Shown: piece by piece, positions 11,081 through 21,687 of the stretch
How positions within the stretch are numbered: the stretch's first letter is position 1
Layout: the number at the start of each line of letters is the position of its first letter
NCBI GenBank assembly: GCA_963556195.1
Contig: OY744516.1
Location: forward strand, 32,439,593-32,503,592
Origin: Sepiola atlantica
Taxonomy: Eukaryota > Mollusca > Cephalopoda > Sepiida > Sepiolidae
DNA: 64,000 nucleotides
Direction: 5' to 3'
Translations under genes and position numbers: made by a program
The notes under the pieces: model-generated
What the model saw: only the letters and a program-made list of their open reading frames with translations
Told to the model about the DNA's origin: nothing
Databases searched by the model: none

Positions 11081-14000
11081 ACTAAATAAATATTTTGTCA
11101 TTGTTAAACATGCTTCATCGTTTCCTATACAAAAATGAGTAAAGACTGAAATGTATACAAACATTGAATGGGCTAACATATATATTTTTTTTAAAAACTA
11201 GAAATGGCCGAGATTTATAAAAACATATAATAGTCCAAAATTGATACAAAAAAATATAGAATAAGCTGAAATTTAGGCAACAAATAGGCTGAAATTTATA
11301 CCTAAGATAAGACATGAAATAAATAAAATGTTTTATAATTATGCAGAAAAAAAAACTAAATTGTTTTATTATTTTGTAATATTATCAATTAAATCCAAAA
11401 TATAAGAAAACTTTTATTGATTAAATAAGTAACGTCTACAGCAACATTTTAATAAAATCAATCACTGGCTTATAAAATCCAATACATCTAAGCTGCCACT
11501 TTACTCAATTTCTTAAGTCTTCATGGGATATTTGTTTTAATATCATCAGTCAGCCCTACTCTTTCTATGTGGCCCCTTTGAGCTTTTCAATACAGCTAGG
11601 AAATGTTTCTGCCTTTTCTGATCTTTATTATCATAACAAATTCTGTTTTGTTTGGAGAAACAGTTTTCAGTTTCAATGTTTTCCCTTGGGAAATAAACTA
11701 ATGTTTAGTAACTAACATTAAAACCTTTTTGGTAATTCCATTTTCTGATACTCTTGAGACAGTAAGCCATTTTGAATACTCTGAATAAATCAGTTCATTA
11801 AAATAAATCTATACAGGGAATATTTTTTATTTCCTTTTTCTTACTTCTGGTATATTTTCAAGTATAATTTCACTTTAAATTGTATATTTTCCTGTTCTAC
11901 GTTTGAGGCATTGTTTCGAAAGTGCCCCTTCATTGTCTGACGAAAAAGGCTTTATTCCCAGAAACAATTTCTAATCCAAACAAAAATATCCGAGTAAAGG
12001 AAACATAATTAAAAATCCAAAAATTTTGTAATTGTCTTTAGGATGTTTTTTTTTTGTTTTGTTTTTCATTTCGATGCTTTCTGATAACATTTCGTAAATC
12101 ACTCTATTGTTAATTATTCCATACAAAGGTATTCTTCATTGTTGAATAAAATTATTTGCCATTTTAAGTACGTAAATATATATTAATATATTTCTTTAAT
12201 ATCATTATATCACATTATTCTTCCTGTACTTACACAAAAAAAAAACAGAGATCAATTATATTTAATTAAAACTTTTTTTTAATTTACCCTTTCATAATTT
12301 CTATTGATTCAAAAGCTGCTTGAAATTGTAAGCATTCTTAGACATCCCAGAAATTGTAAATAAAATTGAAAGTTATTCCTGGATTTAAAAAGGGAAGGAA
12401 AAAAATGAGAAAGATGATAACTGAACTAAAGAAAGTTGTCAGCAATTACATTCCAGTCTTAAAAGTGTTAGTGAAATTGCTATCTTGAACATCTAGATAC
12501 TAGCCTGCGGTCTTTCAAAGGTTAACTAATTAACTCCTAATCAGGTCTAATCAAGGAGATGATCAGTTAAGCTTTATATCTATTAATGAAGAAAAATAAA
12601 TTATTCCTTCACTTTTACATATCTAGATATATCTGTAGTGTTAAAGAAAAAAATGATATTTCGAGACGCATTCCAGACAATATAACAATTAAAAAAGAAA
12701 CAACAATACTTATGCAAATATCTTTATATATCTACACTTTAAATTATATTTGAGATCATAGCTGAATTTTTCTATCTCTCATTTAGAAGTTTTAGTTTTT
12801 TTTTATTGTATGTCACAGATTAATTTTAGAAAATGATATATATAACAATAAGTATTATTTTTGAGGGTTGCAACATAATATAATTTCAAGTAGTCTTTCA
12901 AATGAGTACTTTTTATTTGCTAATAAAATTTTATATCTTTTTATTCTCTTGAAATACTATACTTGTATTTTTCTCCCATATCATTTAACAATATTCTCTC
13001 TCTGATATGATATTAAACTAGTGTGAATCCTCCGTCAAAAATGACGAAAAAAAATTATGCGTTCAAAAGTTTGCACTAATATTCATATAAAATCATAAAA
13101 TTACGTCAGTAATTTAATTTTTCATATATAAATAATTATTATCATTTCTGATTACCTAAAGAAAAAAAAACCTACTTCTTTAGAGTTAAGGATTTCTTTC
13201 CAAATTCATTTCAGACGGTGGGGATTGTCTGACTTGCTATTTGCTATCCAATATAAGTCATTTTAATGCCTTTTTTTTTATTTCAATAGGATAATTAGGG
13301 ACTGAGCTATCGCAAGTTGAAAGAAAAATGCAAATCATTTCTGATGACCTAAAGAAGAAAAGTACACCAACCATTGACTCCGTTTTTTATTTTTATTTTT
13401 TTAATTGTCTCCTTTGGATTATTGGGAGGGGGGTAGACATTAAAAATGTCACTGGAGATTTTAACATCAAAGACGTTAATGGAAGTCAACTGGAAAGTTT
13501 TAAAAAGGAACAAAGGAAAGAAAAACGTATAAATCGGTGCAGAAAGGAAGAAAAGAAAGAAAGTCTCATTATGGAAATAGATTTGTGTTCTCGTTTACCT
13601 TATTTGTTGGGCAGACTTTTGTGTGACGGGATGGATATATATTTACAAATAAATACACATTGCTTTTTATTATATAGTGGAGGATATTTAGCATTTTAAA
13701 GTTTTTTTTTCTGTTCTACACACATTAATTCTTAAATATTATTAATTATTCAGAAACTGTAATAAGGTTTCTTAACTTTTTAGTTTATGTCACTTAACAG
13801 ATTTTGTAATCAAAATAATTTTAGTAATGCTTTCCTTGTTAATAGTTTAAAATGTTATATTCTAGTTAGAAATAAAGTTATTTCTATAATATAAAATACA
13901 GATACAAATTATTGCTTGCCAAGTTGCATGTGCTTGAATGCCTGTTTATGTATAAATATAAGATATGTATGTATGTGTGATCACATACACATGCTCTTTA

Positions 14001-16032
14001 AATAATTTATGCATATTTTTAGGAACCCTCAAACCAAATCTTAGAAGTAATCTGAGTTAACAATTATACTTAATCATTTTAGGTTAGGTTAAATTTTTTA
14101 AATTGTATATTTTAATGTACTTAGCGATTAAAAATAATTTGCGCATAAACATATATAAATCTCATAAAAAAGCAGTTTTCGTGTTGTAAAAATACTGAGA
14201 CAGGTAATAGCTTCTGATTTGTTCCAGACACTGTGATTTCTTGTGTAGAATACTGAGAGAGAAAACCTGAAACATTTAAATATGAAGACGAAGAAGAGCA
14301 GGCATTTATCAAACTGTAAATCCTGCCAAAACTCATCTGAAATAAGAAACAGCAAGAAAATTACAAAATCTTTCTCTTATTTTTGCTTTTTTGCTTTCAA
14401 GTAATCCCTTGTGTGGCCCCTAATCAGGGATTAAAACTCGCAAGAAAAAAATGCAGCAACTTGAATTTTTCAATTCTTTTTTAGGTTATTTTACAAATCT
14501 AACAATCTCTATAATCCTGTTACCCTCACAGTAAGAAAATGAAAACCAGATTTATGAATTTTGGCAATGATAACAATCTTCTCTCCCTTCATATTATCTT
14601 TAAAAAAAAGTTTATCAACTTTAAATGGACACTAAAATATTTTCAGCATAAGCCCGGTGAGATTGTAAAACCCCAATCTGCAGAAATAGCTAAGAACCTT
14701 TAAAGGTAGATCTGTTAAGCTTTAAAAATATCCTCTAAGGTATGTGTAAAGGCTGAATAAATAATAATACAATTATTTATTAAATCTGCAATTGTAGTAT
14801 TTCTTAAGTCTAATTATAACCTACAGTGCTATATAAATGTTTAGAATAGTTATTCATTGGTAGAATTTACATTTTTTTCAACTGAGGTTCTATTATAGCT
14901 TACTCTTTTTGTGGAATTTCTAAAAAGAAATATACAGTTACTAATTGTAAAAAAGTTAAGTTTGTTCTTTTGAAATCCAAGTTGGGTTTCTAACAAGTAA
15001 GCTGTAGTGACTCAGAATTTCATTTAATCAAGGTAAATGTTTTAAAAACATGTAAAAGCTTGTATTTTTCTTTTTCAATTTTAAAATAGACTTTAGTATA
15101 AAATTGAACTTTTTAATCATAAATTTATAGGAACATGAACTAATTTCAAATTTTTGTACACAAAAGTATATATTGTCCAAGAGAAAATTGAATTTAAAAA
15201 CAATTCAGGAACTGGTTCTGCAAACTTTTCTAACTAGATGACCAGTTGAATACCACTATCTGCATTTTGTTAAACTTATTTTAAAAGTCATATTTATTTT
15301 TATTTTAATAGAACAGTTTCCCTTATAACGAATTTCCTAAGAAATTTTTAAAAATAATCAATATAATTACATTTAGTAATCGTTAATGTTTTCTAATTTT
15401 TCAAATGTAGATTTGTTTTATTTTTTAAAGTTGAAAAGAACTATTATTTTACAAAATGTTTGTTTAACTTCTGAAATAGTGATAAAAAATACGAATTACG
15501 ATCCTTAAATTAATATTGATTTATTTTCATGCTTACTTTTATATATTTAAGAAAATTAATAAATTAGTGAAAAAAATTAATGATAAGCAAATAAAATAAA
15601 GTCCAAATGTTGGACAGCAGAATATTGAGTCTAATAAATATTAATACTTATCCTGAAAATTGATATCAATATATTTTATAACCAAGGTTGTTTAACACCA
15701 TGTTTTGGGTGTAATATTCCGAGTTTTGTTTTCTTTAATGATCCTAAATATTGTGTGATATTTACAATTTAGAAAGATAAACATTGATTTTGAAAATATA
15801 TTTTAGACTAAAATGATTGTTACTTTAGTTAATTTTATATAAAAATATATTTTTCCTCTTAGAATAAAAATAAATTATTAATTATTATTAAAATAAACGA
15901 AGACAATATTAATTTTAACATATAAAACTTTTGAAAAAGCTGACAGAATAAGTAAAACTTCATTATACATATTTTGATTATTTTTTTGTAGTGTTACATA
16001 TACAATTATGGAAACATTACTCTACTAAATTT
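11081..16032. other. Long AT-rich stretch, nothing recognised
   Basis: Almost 5 kb of AT-rich DNA. An open frame at 13328-13699 is Lys/Glu- and Phe-rich with no family resemblance and is probably chance. No TIRs or RNA genes recognised. Confidence 0.45.
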
Positions 16033-16084
16033 AATATTTTCTGTTTACTATTTCCTCCATCCATGAGCATTGTTTATAGCTAAA
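16033..16084 (+). repeat. 52-bp perfect direct repeat, copy 1
   Basis: Identical to 19013-19064, 2980 bp downstream. The pair encloses two U2-headed SINE fragments and the Penelope-like element. Confidence 0.95.
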
Positions 16085-16210
16085 GTTAGTATATTTATAA
16101 GCAGATGTTCGGCCATAACATACATTCAGGTGTTTGAATTTACATATATATAAACAGTCAATTGTTTCATTATTACCATTCAAATTTTACTTTCTCTACC
16201 GTAAGCCTTG

Positions 16211-16370
16211 TTTATCCCTATTTACTTGCCTCCTGACGAGGACGGAGTTAGACACAAGGTTTGTTCTTTAATGTTGCGAAATCCAGCTTCCCAAAAAGAG
16301 GTACTCTGGATTGGTACAAAAATAAAATTGTCTCAGTCTACAAGGATTTCTCCTTCACTAACAATATATT
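16211..16370 (-). mobile_element. U2-headed SINE fragment, body and 3' part
   Basis: On the minus strand this shares the body and tail of the family seen at 45245, 46898, 32981 and 50439: a GTGAAGGAGAAATCCTT-like block, ATTTTTGTACCAATCCAGAG, GAAGCTGGATTT, TTGTGTCTAACTC, and a closing CAGGAGGCAAGTAAATAGG. The U2-like head is not recognisable in this copy. Confidence 0.65.
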
Positions 16371-16537
16371 TCATTCCACTGATCCTAAACAGTGTCCAAA
16401 TACACTGCTCTTTGACAGAACTGATGACCTATATGTAAATAATGCTGTCATTTTTTTTATATAATATCCTATTATATACAATATTTATTGATTTAAATAT
16501 TTACATGCCTGCACTATTTTAATACAAACATGTTTAA

Positions 16538-16645
16538 ATCCCTATTTATTTGTCTCCCCATAGGTTAGTTTTTAATGGACACTCTGGGTGAGATACAAAT
16601 TAAAATTGTCACAGTTGAGAAGGACAGAACAGATACTACAGTTTG
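16538..16645 (-). mobile_element. U2-headed SINE, internally deleted
   Basis: Minus strand: the U2-like head CTGTAGTATCTGTTCTGTCC is followed by a shortened body and the family tail GGGGAGACAAATAAATAGGG. Most of the body is missing. It lies in the same orientation as the neighbouring copy at 16211-16370. Confidence 0.7.
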
Positions 16646-16916
16646 GATTGTTAATTTGCTAAAGAATAGTTATACAATTTTAACAAAGTGTGGGTAGTGG
16701 AAAAGTCGGTGGTCATCCTCTGTCTATATTAGTCTTAACCAGACGCATTCTAACCCATTCGTTCAAACACTGTCCCTTTCTCTCTTTCACCGTTTGTCTA
16801 TCACTTTTACTTCAGCAGTCACCACAATACCACATTTACTCTATTAAATTTACCCTATCTAAAACATCCCCAATCATTAGAATTTCATTTTGTTTCTAAA
16901 TATATATATACATACA

Positions 16917-16918
<2 letters not shown>

Positions 16919-16959
<41 letters not shown>
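16919..16959. repeat. (TA)n microsatellite
   Basis: TA tract at the left boundary of the Penelope-like locus. Confidence 0.98.
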
Positions 16960-16962
<3 letters not shown>

Positions 16963-17026
16963 TATATGAAAGGATAAAAATAATCCGACGGTATGAGATT
17001 AAAAATGGAAAAGCGGAAGACCTTTT

Positions 17027-17071
17027 CGCTCAACGTTTCGCCCAAATTTCACGTGGGCTTTGTCAAGAGCG
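17027..17071 (-). ncRNA. Hammerhead-like motif with U3/A8 core, left end
   Basis: Mirror copy of 18352-18396. Stem I is CGCUC with GAGCG, the core is UUGACAA (17060-17066), stem II is GCCC with GGGC, and GAAACGUU follows. The core differs from consensus at positions 3 and 8. Confidence 0.6.
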
Positions 17072-17157
17072 GACGAAGAATACAAAAATGACAAAAGACG
17101 AGAAAGTCTGTAAAGTATGGGGAATATATACTTTGGGTACTGTAATGTATTGAGAGA

Positions 17158-18048
17158 GTGTTCAATGTATTTAAATTGAACAAAATAGAACCGACCATTA
17201 AATTTACTTTCGAAAAAGAAACAGATAACTCCATTCCTTTTCTTGATATTCTGCTAATAAATAAAAATAATAATTTATCTTATAAAGTCTACTGCAAACA
17301 AACCAATAAGAACGATTATGTTCATTTTTATTCGCACCACAATAATAAAATAAAATCTGGCATCATAATTGGTTTTTACCTAAGAGCACTTAGGATATGC
17401 AGCAATGAATATTTAGATGACGAATTTAAATACATTGAACACTCTCTCAATACATTACAGTACCCAAAGTATTTTATACAAAATTCTAAAAGAAAAGCTC
17501 TACAGATTTACTCAAATTCCAAACAGAAAAACTTATCCACCAGCCCTATAATAAATAGATATATAGCTTTACCAACCAATTCCAACAATAACCCGATTTA
17601 CACAGAACTTAATAAACTAGGCATAAACATATCCCAAATAACTTCTGCAAGTATTATAAATTTAATCAAAACATCTAAACTGAACACGACACCCAATGTC
17701 AAAGCTGGCATATACTCCATTCCTTGTCTAGACTGTAATAAGGTCTACATTGGAGAGACGCAGCGTAATCTGGACAAGCGGATTTATGAGCATAAAAGAG
17801 CGATTAAAACTAACAACACACTTAACGCCTTATGTGCTCATACTATGGAATATGGTCATTACTTTGACTTTGAGAAATCCACTTTAATCAAAATAATACA
17901 CAACAAGTCAACACGTCGAATAATTGAATCTGCCCTCATAGCCCTTTCCACAAATAAAATTAAACAAAGAATGGGCTTCTACAATATCTCCCCCAACCTA
18001 TCAAAAGCAATCATTAGTGAAAACAAGATAATTCTAGACACCGGATGA
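17158..18048 (+). CDS. Penelope-like RT thumb plus GIY-YIG endonuclease, C-terminal fragment
   Basis: An uninterrupted 296-codon frame. Residues about 15-35 contain the FEKETDNSIPFLDILL block, typical of the region just after the RT palm in Penelope-like elements. Residues about 182-260 form a GIY-YIG nuclease domain, with AGIYSIPCLDCNKVYIGET followed by the conserved Arg/His region LDKRIYEHKRA and a late Glu in RIIESALI. The catalytic RT palm (YxDD) is missing, so this is a 5'-truncated copy. The first seven or so codons, including the ATG, come from the inverted foldback junction, so this start is an accident rather than the native one. It is the only long intact coding stretch in the window. 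Such a protein would normally nick target DNA and prime reverse transcription; here only the nuclease part could survive. Confidence 0.88.
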   Translation: MFNVFKLNKIEPTIKFTFEKETDNSIPFLDILLINKNNNLSYKVYCKQTNKNDYVHFYSHHNNKIKSGIIIGFYLRALRICSNEYLDDEFKYIEHSLNTLQYPKYFIQNSKRKALQIYSNSKQKNLSTSPIINRYIALPTNSNNNPIYTELNKLGINISQITSASIINLIKTSKLNTTPNVKAGIYSIPCLDCNKVYIGETQRNLDKRIYEHKRAIKTNNTLNALCAHTMEYGHYFDFEKSTLIKIIHNKSTRRIIESALIALSTNKIKQRMGFYNISPNLSKAIISENKIILDTG

Positions 18049-18186
18049 TTCCCTGAGCTTTAAATTAAATATCCTTTGGACCCCTTTCTGCTCTTTATTT
18101 TCTCCTCTTCTTTTCCAATGCTACTTCTATGTATATTTGATATATATGTATGTATATATGTTATATATATGTTTCGCTCACATTTA

Positions 18187-18227
<41 letters not shown>

Positions 18228-18351
18228 TTCTATTTTTTTTTTTTTTTTTTTTTTTTTGCATACCCTTCATCTCAACATGAACCCAACCACTATATATATT
18301 CCCCATACTTTACAGACTTTCTCGTCTTTTGTCATTTTTGTATTCTTCGTC

Positions 18352-18396
18352 CGCTCTTGACAAAGCCCACGTGAAATTTGGGCGAAACGTTGAGCG
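18352..18396 (+). ncRNA. Hammerhead-like motif with U3/A8 core, right end
   Basis: Stem I is CGCUC (18352-18356) with GAGCG (18392-18396). The core is UUGACAA (18357-18363), then one A, stem II GCCC (18365-18368) with GGGC (18380-18383), then GAAA, a two-pair stem III AC/GU, and U at the cleavage site. Consensus core is CUGANGA; here C3 is U and G8 is A, a paired change that could keep the 3-8 base pair. Confidence 0.62.
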
Positions 18397-18428
18397 AAAA
18401 GGTCTTCCGCTTTTCCATTTTTAATCTC

Positions 18429-18598
<170 letters not shown>

Positions 18599-18937
18599 AA
18601 AAAGAGAATAAAAATATTTTTATCTTTAAAGTAGAACCTATCATGAAAAATTGATGCTCGATATACGAGATAGAGCAATTATATAAAGGATGAGAATAAA
18701 AATTGTATAAAATACAATATCTATTAAGTCACCAATTGTTCAAAACAAGGGGTTTCAAATAAAAGAAATGTTATTATTCCTTCCTATAAAAAAACATTTA
18801 ACTGAAGAAAATAGGCTTAAATTTGATTACTCTTATGTATTTATTATTATATATTTTATTATTTTTACTTATTTAAATGTACAGATATGAAGACATTTGT
18901 CTCGTTTCTAATATATCATCTTCTCTTTCTATCACTA

Positions 18938-18946
<9 letters not shown>

Positions 18947-19000
<54 letters not shown>
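18947..19000. repeat. (TA)n microsatellite
   Basis: TA tract ending 12 bp before the second copy of the 52-bp direct repeat. Confidence 0.97.
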
Positions 19001-19002
<2 letters not shown>

Positions 19003-19012
19003 AAAGACAAAC

Positions 19013-19064
19013 AATATTTTCTGTTTACTATTTCCTCCATCCATGAGCATTGTTTATAGCTAAA
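19013..19064 (+). repeat. 52-bp perfect direct repeat, copy 2
   Basis: Identical to 16033-16084. A 107-codon open frame overlaps its end (19050-19370), with another on the opposite strand; neither resembles a known protein. Confidence 0.95.
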
Positions 19065-19652
19065 TATAATTTGGATTTACATGCTTCCTGGTTTACATTG
19101 GTCGATTTTCCATCTAAACCCTGGATACTGACTTTAGGACCAATCGTGAGTAAGATAGATAATTCTCTCTTTTTAAACTCTAAACAAGAAATAAAGTTTT
19201 TCTTTTTTATTGAGCAAATACTTAAAATTTCTAAATTTATTTTACGGTTCAATTTTATAGTGAAGAAAGGTTTAAGTAAAATTTTAAAAATAGACAAATA
19301 TGCACTATCTATTGCCGATAATAATATGTCTAGTGTGAGTAAAATAACATCTTTTGTGTGTGTGTCTTAAATTTTTGCTTTAAAATCTTTAAATCGTTTT
19401 TATTCTGATAAAACGCTTAATGATTGAAAGTGTCATTTCTAATTGTTTTGTTAAAATATGTTTAAGATGGCGATTTGAGTATCCTGTCACAGACAGATAA
19501 TTCACCTACTATTCTAATACATCCTACTTACCAATGAGATGTAGCGTTATCAAGTGTAGTTAGTAAACTACCACTCATTGCAATTCGCCCCAGTTATTTT
19601 TAAAACAGTTATCTAGTCACATTGCATTGAGAATAGTTGGCATAGATTTTGT

Positions 19653-19656
<4 letters not shown>
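19065..19656. other. Unrecognised stretch between repeats
   Basis: Open on both strands for about 90-100 codons (19050-19370) but with no motif. A GTGAGT donor-like string at about 19146 is isolated and not evidence for an exon. A short (GT)n lies at about 19355-19368. Confidence 0.35.

Positions 19657-19727
<71 letters not shown>
19657..19727. repeat. (TA)n microsatellite
   Basis: About 70 bp of uninterrupted TA, upstream of the hammerhead direct-repeat pair. Confidence 0.98.
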
Positions 19728-19732
<5 letters not shown>

Positions 19733-19953
19733 GGAAGTTTCTCAACCATTAAAACTATATTTTTAAAAAAAATTTAAAAAATAAAAAAATTATAGTCCCA
19801 AGTCTTTCAGTGGAAAATCACTCATGTAAGTCAATTTATTTTTTACAGTTATTATATTAGTTTGTTTCTAACACTATTTTAAGGGATCATCAGTTGTTTA
19901 CCATGAAAAACTGTTTCGGGAATATATATATATAAAAAATAAAAAAATAAAAA

Positions 19954-20382
19954 AATGTCTATTCTGATGAAGATTCCTGTATGAATCGAAAATTTGAATT
20001 TAAATAAATAATATGTTTATTCAAAAAAGGCCTCTGCATTTTACTGGTTTCAAAAACCGTTTCAAATTACAAAATTTAAATGCATTCTATACAGTGGAAA
20101 CATTTTACTAATACTTATAACGTGCGACCAGAGCACACACCACTTGTGGACATTATTACACAACGAACTTCGTTAACAACTGAAACACGAGATCAAGCAA
20201 CACCATGTCGTTTAAAAAAAAAGGAAGAAAAAAAATTGTCTATTATCCTGATGAAGAGTCCTGTGTGAATCGAAAATTTGAATTTAAATAAATAATATTT
20301 TTATCTAAAAAAAGCCTCTGCATTTTACTGGTTTAAAAAACCGTTTCAAATTACAAAATTTAAATGCATTTTATACAGTGGA
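19954..20382 (+). mobile_element. Direct pair of about 145-bp hammerhead-bearing repeats
   Basis: Two direct copies, about 19954-20098 and 20238-20382, are offset by 284 bp. Both contain CTGATGAAGA, a hairpin, GAATCGAAAATTTG, then GCCTCTGCATTTTACTGG and a shared end TATACAGTGGAA. This is the tandem layout of Penelope pseudo-LTRs or retrozyme dimers. In copy 1 stem II is a perfect 5-bp helix (GATTC 19972-19976 with GAATC 19983-19987). In copy 2 it has one mismatch. Stem I is weak in both. A (TA)n tract follows at 20395. Confidence 0.65.
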
Positions 20383-20500
20383 ACTTATTACTAATATATA
20401 TATATATATATATATATATGGGAAGAGAAGGATGAAGGTAATCCGACGTGATGGTAAAATGAAAAAGGAAAACCAAAAACTGGATGTTTTTTATGTGTAC

Positions 20501-20541
20501 ATCAACGTTTCGTCTTTATTTATAAGACTTCATCAGGATGA
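20501..20541 (-). ncRNA. Hammerhead ribozyme motif, left arm
   Basis: Minus-strand mirror of the motif at 21563-21603: CUGAUGA at 20530-20536, a 5-bp stem II and GAAAC at 20507-20511. Confidence 0.75.
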
Positions 20542-21562
20542 TGATATAGGGAAAATATATCATGCAAGCACAGATACATGTAGGGTAGACATGTTGGGAA
20601 GAAAAATAAAATAAAATGAAAAATAATGGCAGCGTCTTGCTGGACGTCCGTACTTGTTAGAGAATGAAAATGAGTGGGAGAAAAAAGGGGAAGGGTGGAG
20701 GGAGCAAGGACTACTGTGGCTGGCGATGAGAGAAAGAGGTGGGGGATGAGCAGGGGTAAAATGGATGGCAGAGAGAGATTGGAGGAAGAGGGGAGGGGGT
20801 GTTTGACCAGATGGCTGTGGTCGAGATTGAAGGGGAAGAGTGAGTTGGAATGTTTGTGTGTGGGGGGTGTATGCAGGGAAAATGGGGATGGGTAGAGAGG
20901 GAGGGGGGCTGTGATTTTGGTGGATGGGCGAAAGTTATGGTCTTAGAGAGCGTTTGGAGAAAATGAGGGAATTTAAGAAGAGGTATGGGAGAAAATAGAT
21001 GAGAGGGGGGAAGAGGGAGGATTTGTCGTGATAGGGTGTGAAATATTTGAAATATTTCACACCCTATCACGACAAATCCTCCCTCTTCCCCCCTCTCATC
21101 TATTTTCTCCCATACCTCTTCTTAAATTCCCTCATTTTCTCCAAACGCTCTCTAAGACCATAACTTTCGCCCATCCACCAAAATCACAGCCCCCCCCCCT
21201 CCCTCTCTACCCATCCCCATTTTCCCTGCATACACCCCCCACACACAAACATTCCAACTCACTCTTCCCCTTCAATCTCGACCACAGCCATCTGGTCAAA
21301 CACCCCCTCCCCCTCTTCCTCCAATCTCTCTCTGCCATCCATTTTACCCCTGCTCATCCCCCACCTCTTTCTCTCATCGCCAGCCACAGTAGTCCTTGCT
21401 CCCTCCACCCTTCCCCTTTTTTCTCCCACTCATTTTCATTCTCTAACAAGTACGGACGTCCAGCAAGACGCTGCCATTATTTTTCATTTTATTTTATTTT
21501 TCTTCCCAACATGTCTACCCTACATGTATCTGTGCTTGCATGATATCTTTTCCCTATATCAT

Positions 21563-21603
21563 CATCCTGATGAAGTCTTACAAATAAAGACGAAACGTTG
21601 ATG
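21563..21603 (+). ncRNA. Hammerhead ribozyme motif, right arm
   Basis: Stem I is CAUC (21563-21566) with GAUG (21600-21603). The core CUGAUGA is at 21567-21573. After one A, stem II is GUCUU (21575-21579) with AAGAC (21587-21591). GAAA follows, stem III is AC/GU without a loop, and U21599 is at the cleavage position. Core residues are intact. Confidence 0.8.
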
Positions 21604-21648
21604 TACACATAAAAAACATCCAGTTTTTGGTTTTCCTTTTTCATTTTA

Positions 21649-21651
<3 letters not shown>

Positions 21652-21683
<32 letters not shown>
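21652..21683. repeat. (TA)n microsatellite
   Basis: TA tract touching the right end of the palindrome; a matching tract (20395-20419) touches the left end. Confidence 0.97.

Positions 21684-21687
<4 letters not shown>

Larger units (their letters stand above)
20420..21652. mobile_element. 1.2-kb palindrome with a hammerhead on each arm
   Basis: Two arms of about 600 bp run 20451-21048 and 21050-21652, meeting at 21049 within a GTGTGAAATATTT inverted pair. They differ only by small indels and substitutions. The outer third of each arm holds a hammerhead; the inner part is strongly strand-biased, purine-rich on the left and pyrimidine-rich on the right. The left edge carries TAATCCGACG, also seen at the Penelope-like locus (about 16981), which links the two families. 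Mirrored open frames, 20711-21070 minus and 21028-21543 plus, encode the same Pro/Ser/His-rich chain. They exist because the arms are palindromic, and I do not call them genes. Both ends abut (TA)n. Confidence 0.85.

Noticed and set aside
13328..13699. 123-codon open frame
   Set aside because: Lys/Glu-rich and Phe-rich without a recognisable domain; AT-rich context and no codon bias suggest chance.
16690..16899. 69-codon open frame beside the SINE fragments
   Set aside because: No motif, and its composition follows the local sequence.
19870..19925. TCATCAG and GTTTC close together with GGG/CGGG flanks
   Set aside because: The order is permuted relative to a hammerhead on either strand and the flanking sequence cannot form stem II, so I did not call a ribozyme.
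20711..21543. Mirrored Pro/Ser/His-rich open frames of 119 and 171 codons
   Set aside because: They read the same palindrome from both sides, have low complexity, and start at the palindrome centre, so they are products of the structure.
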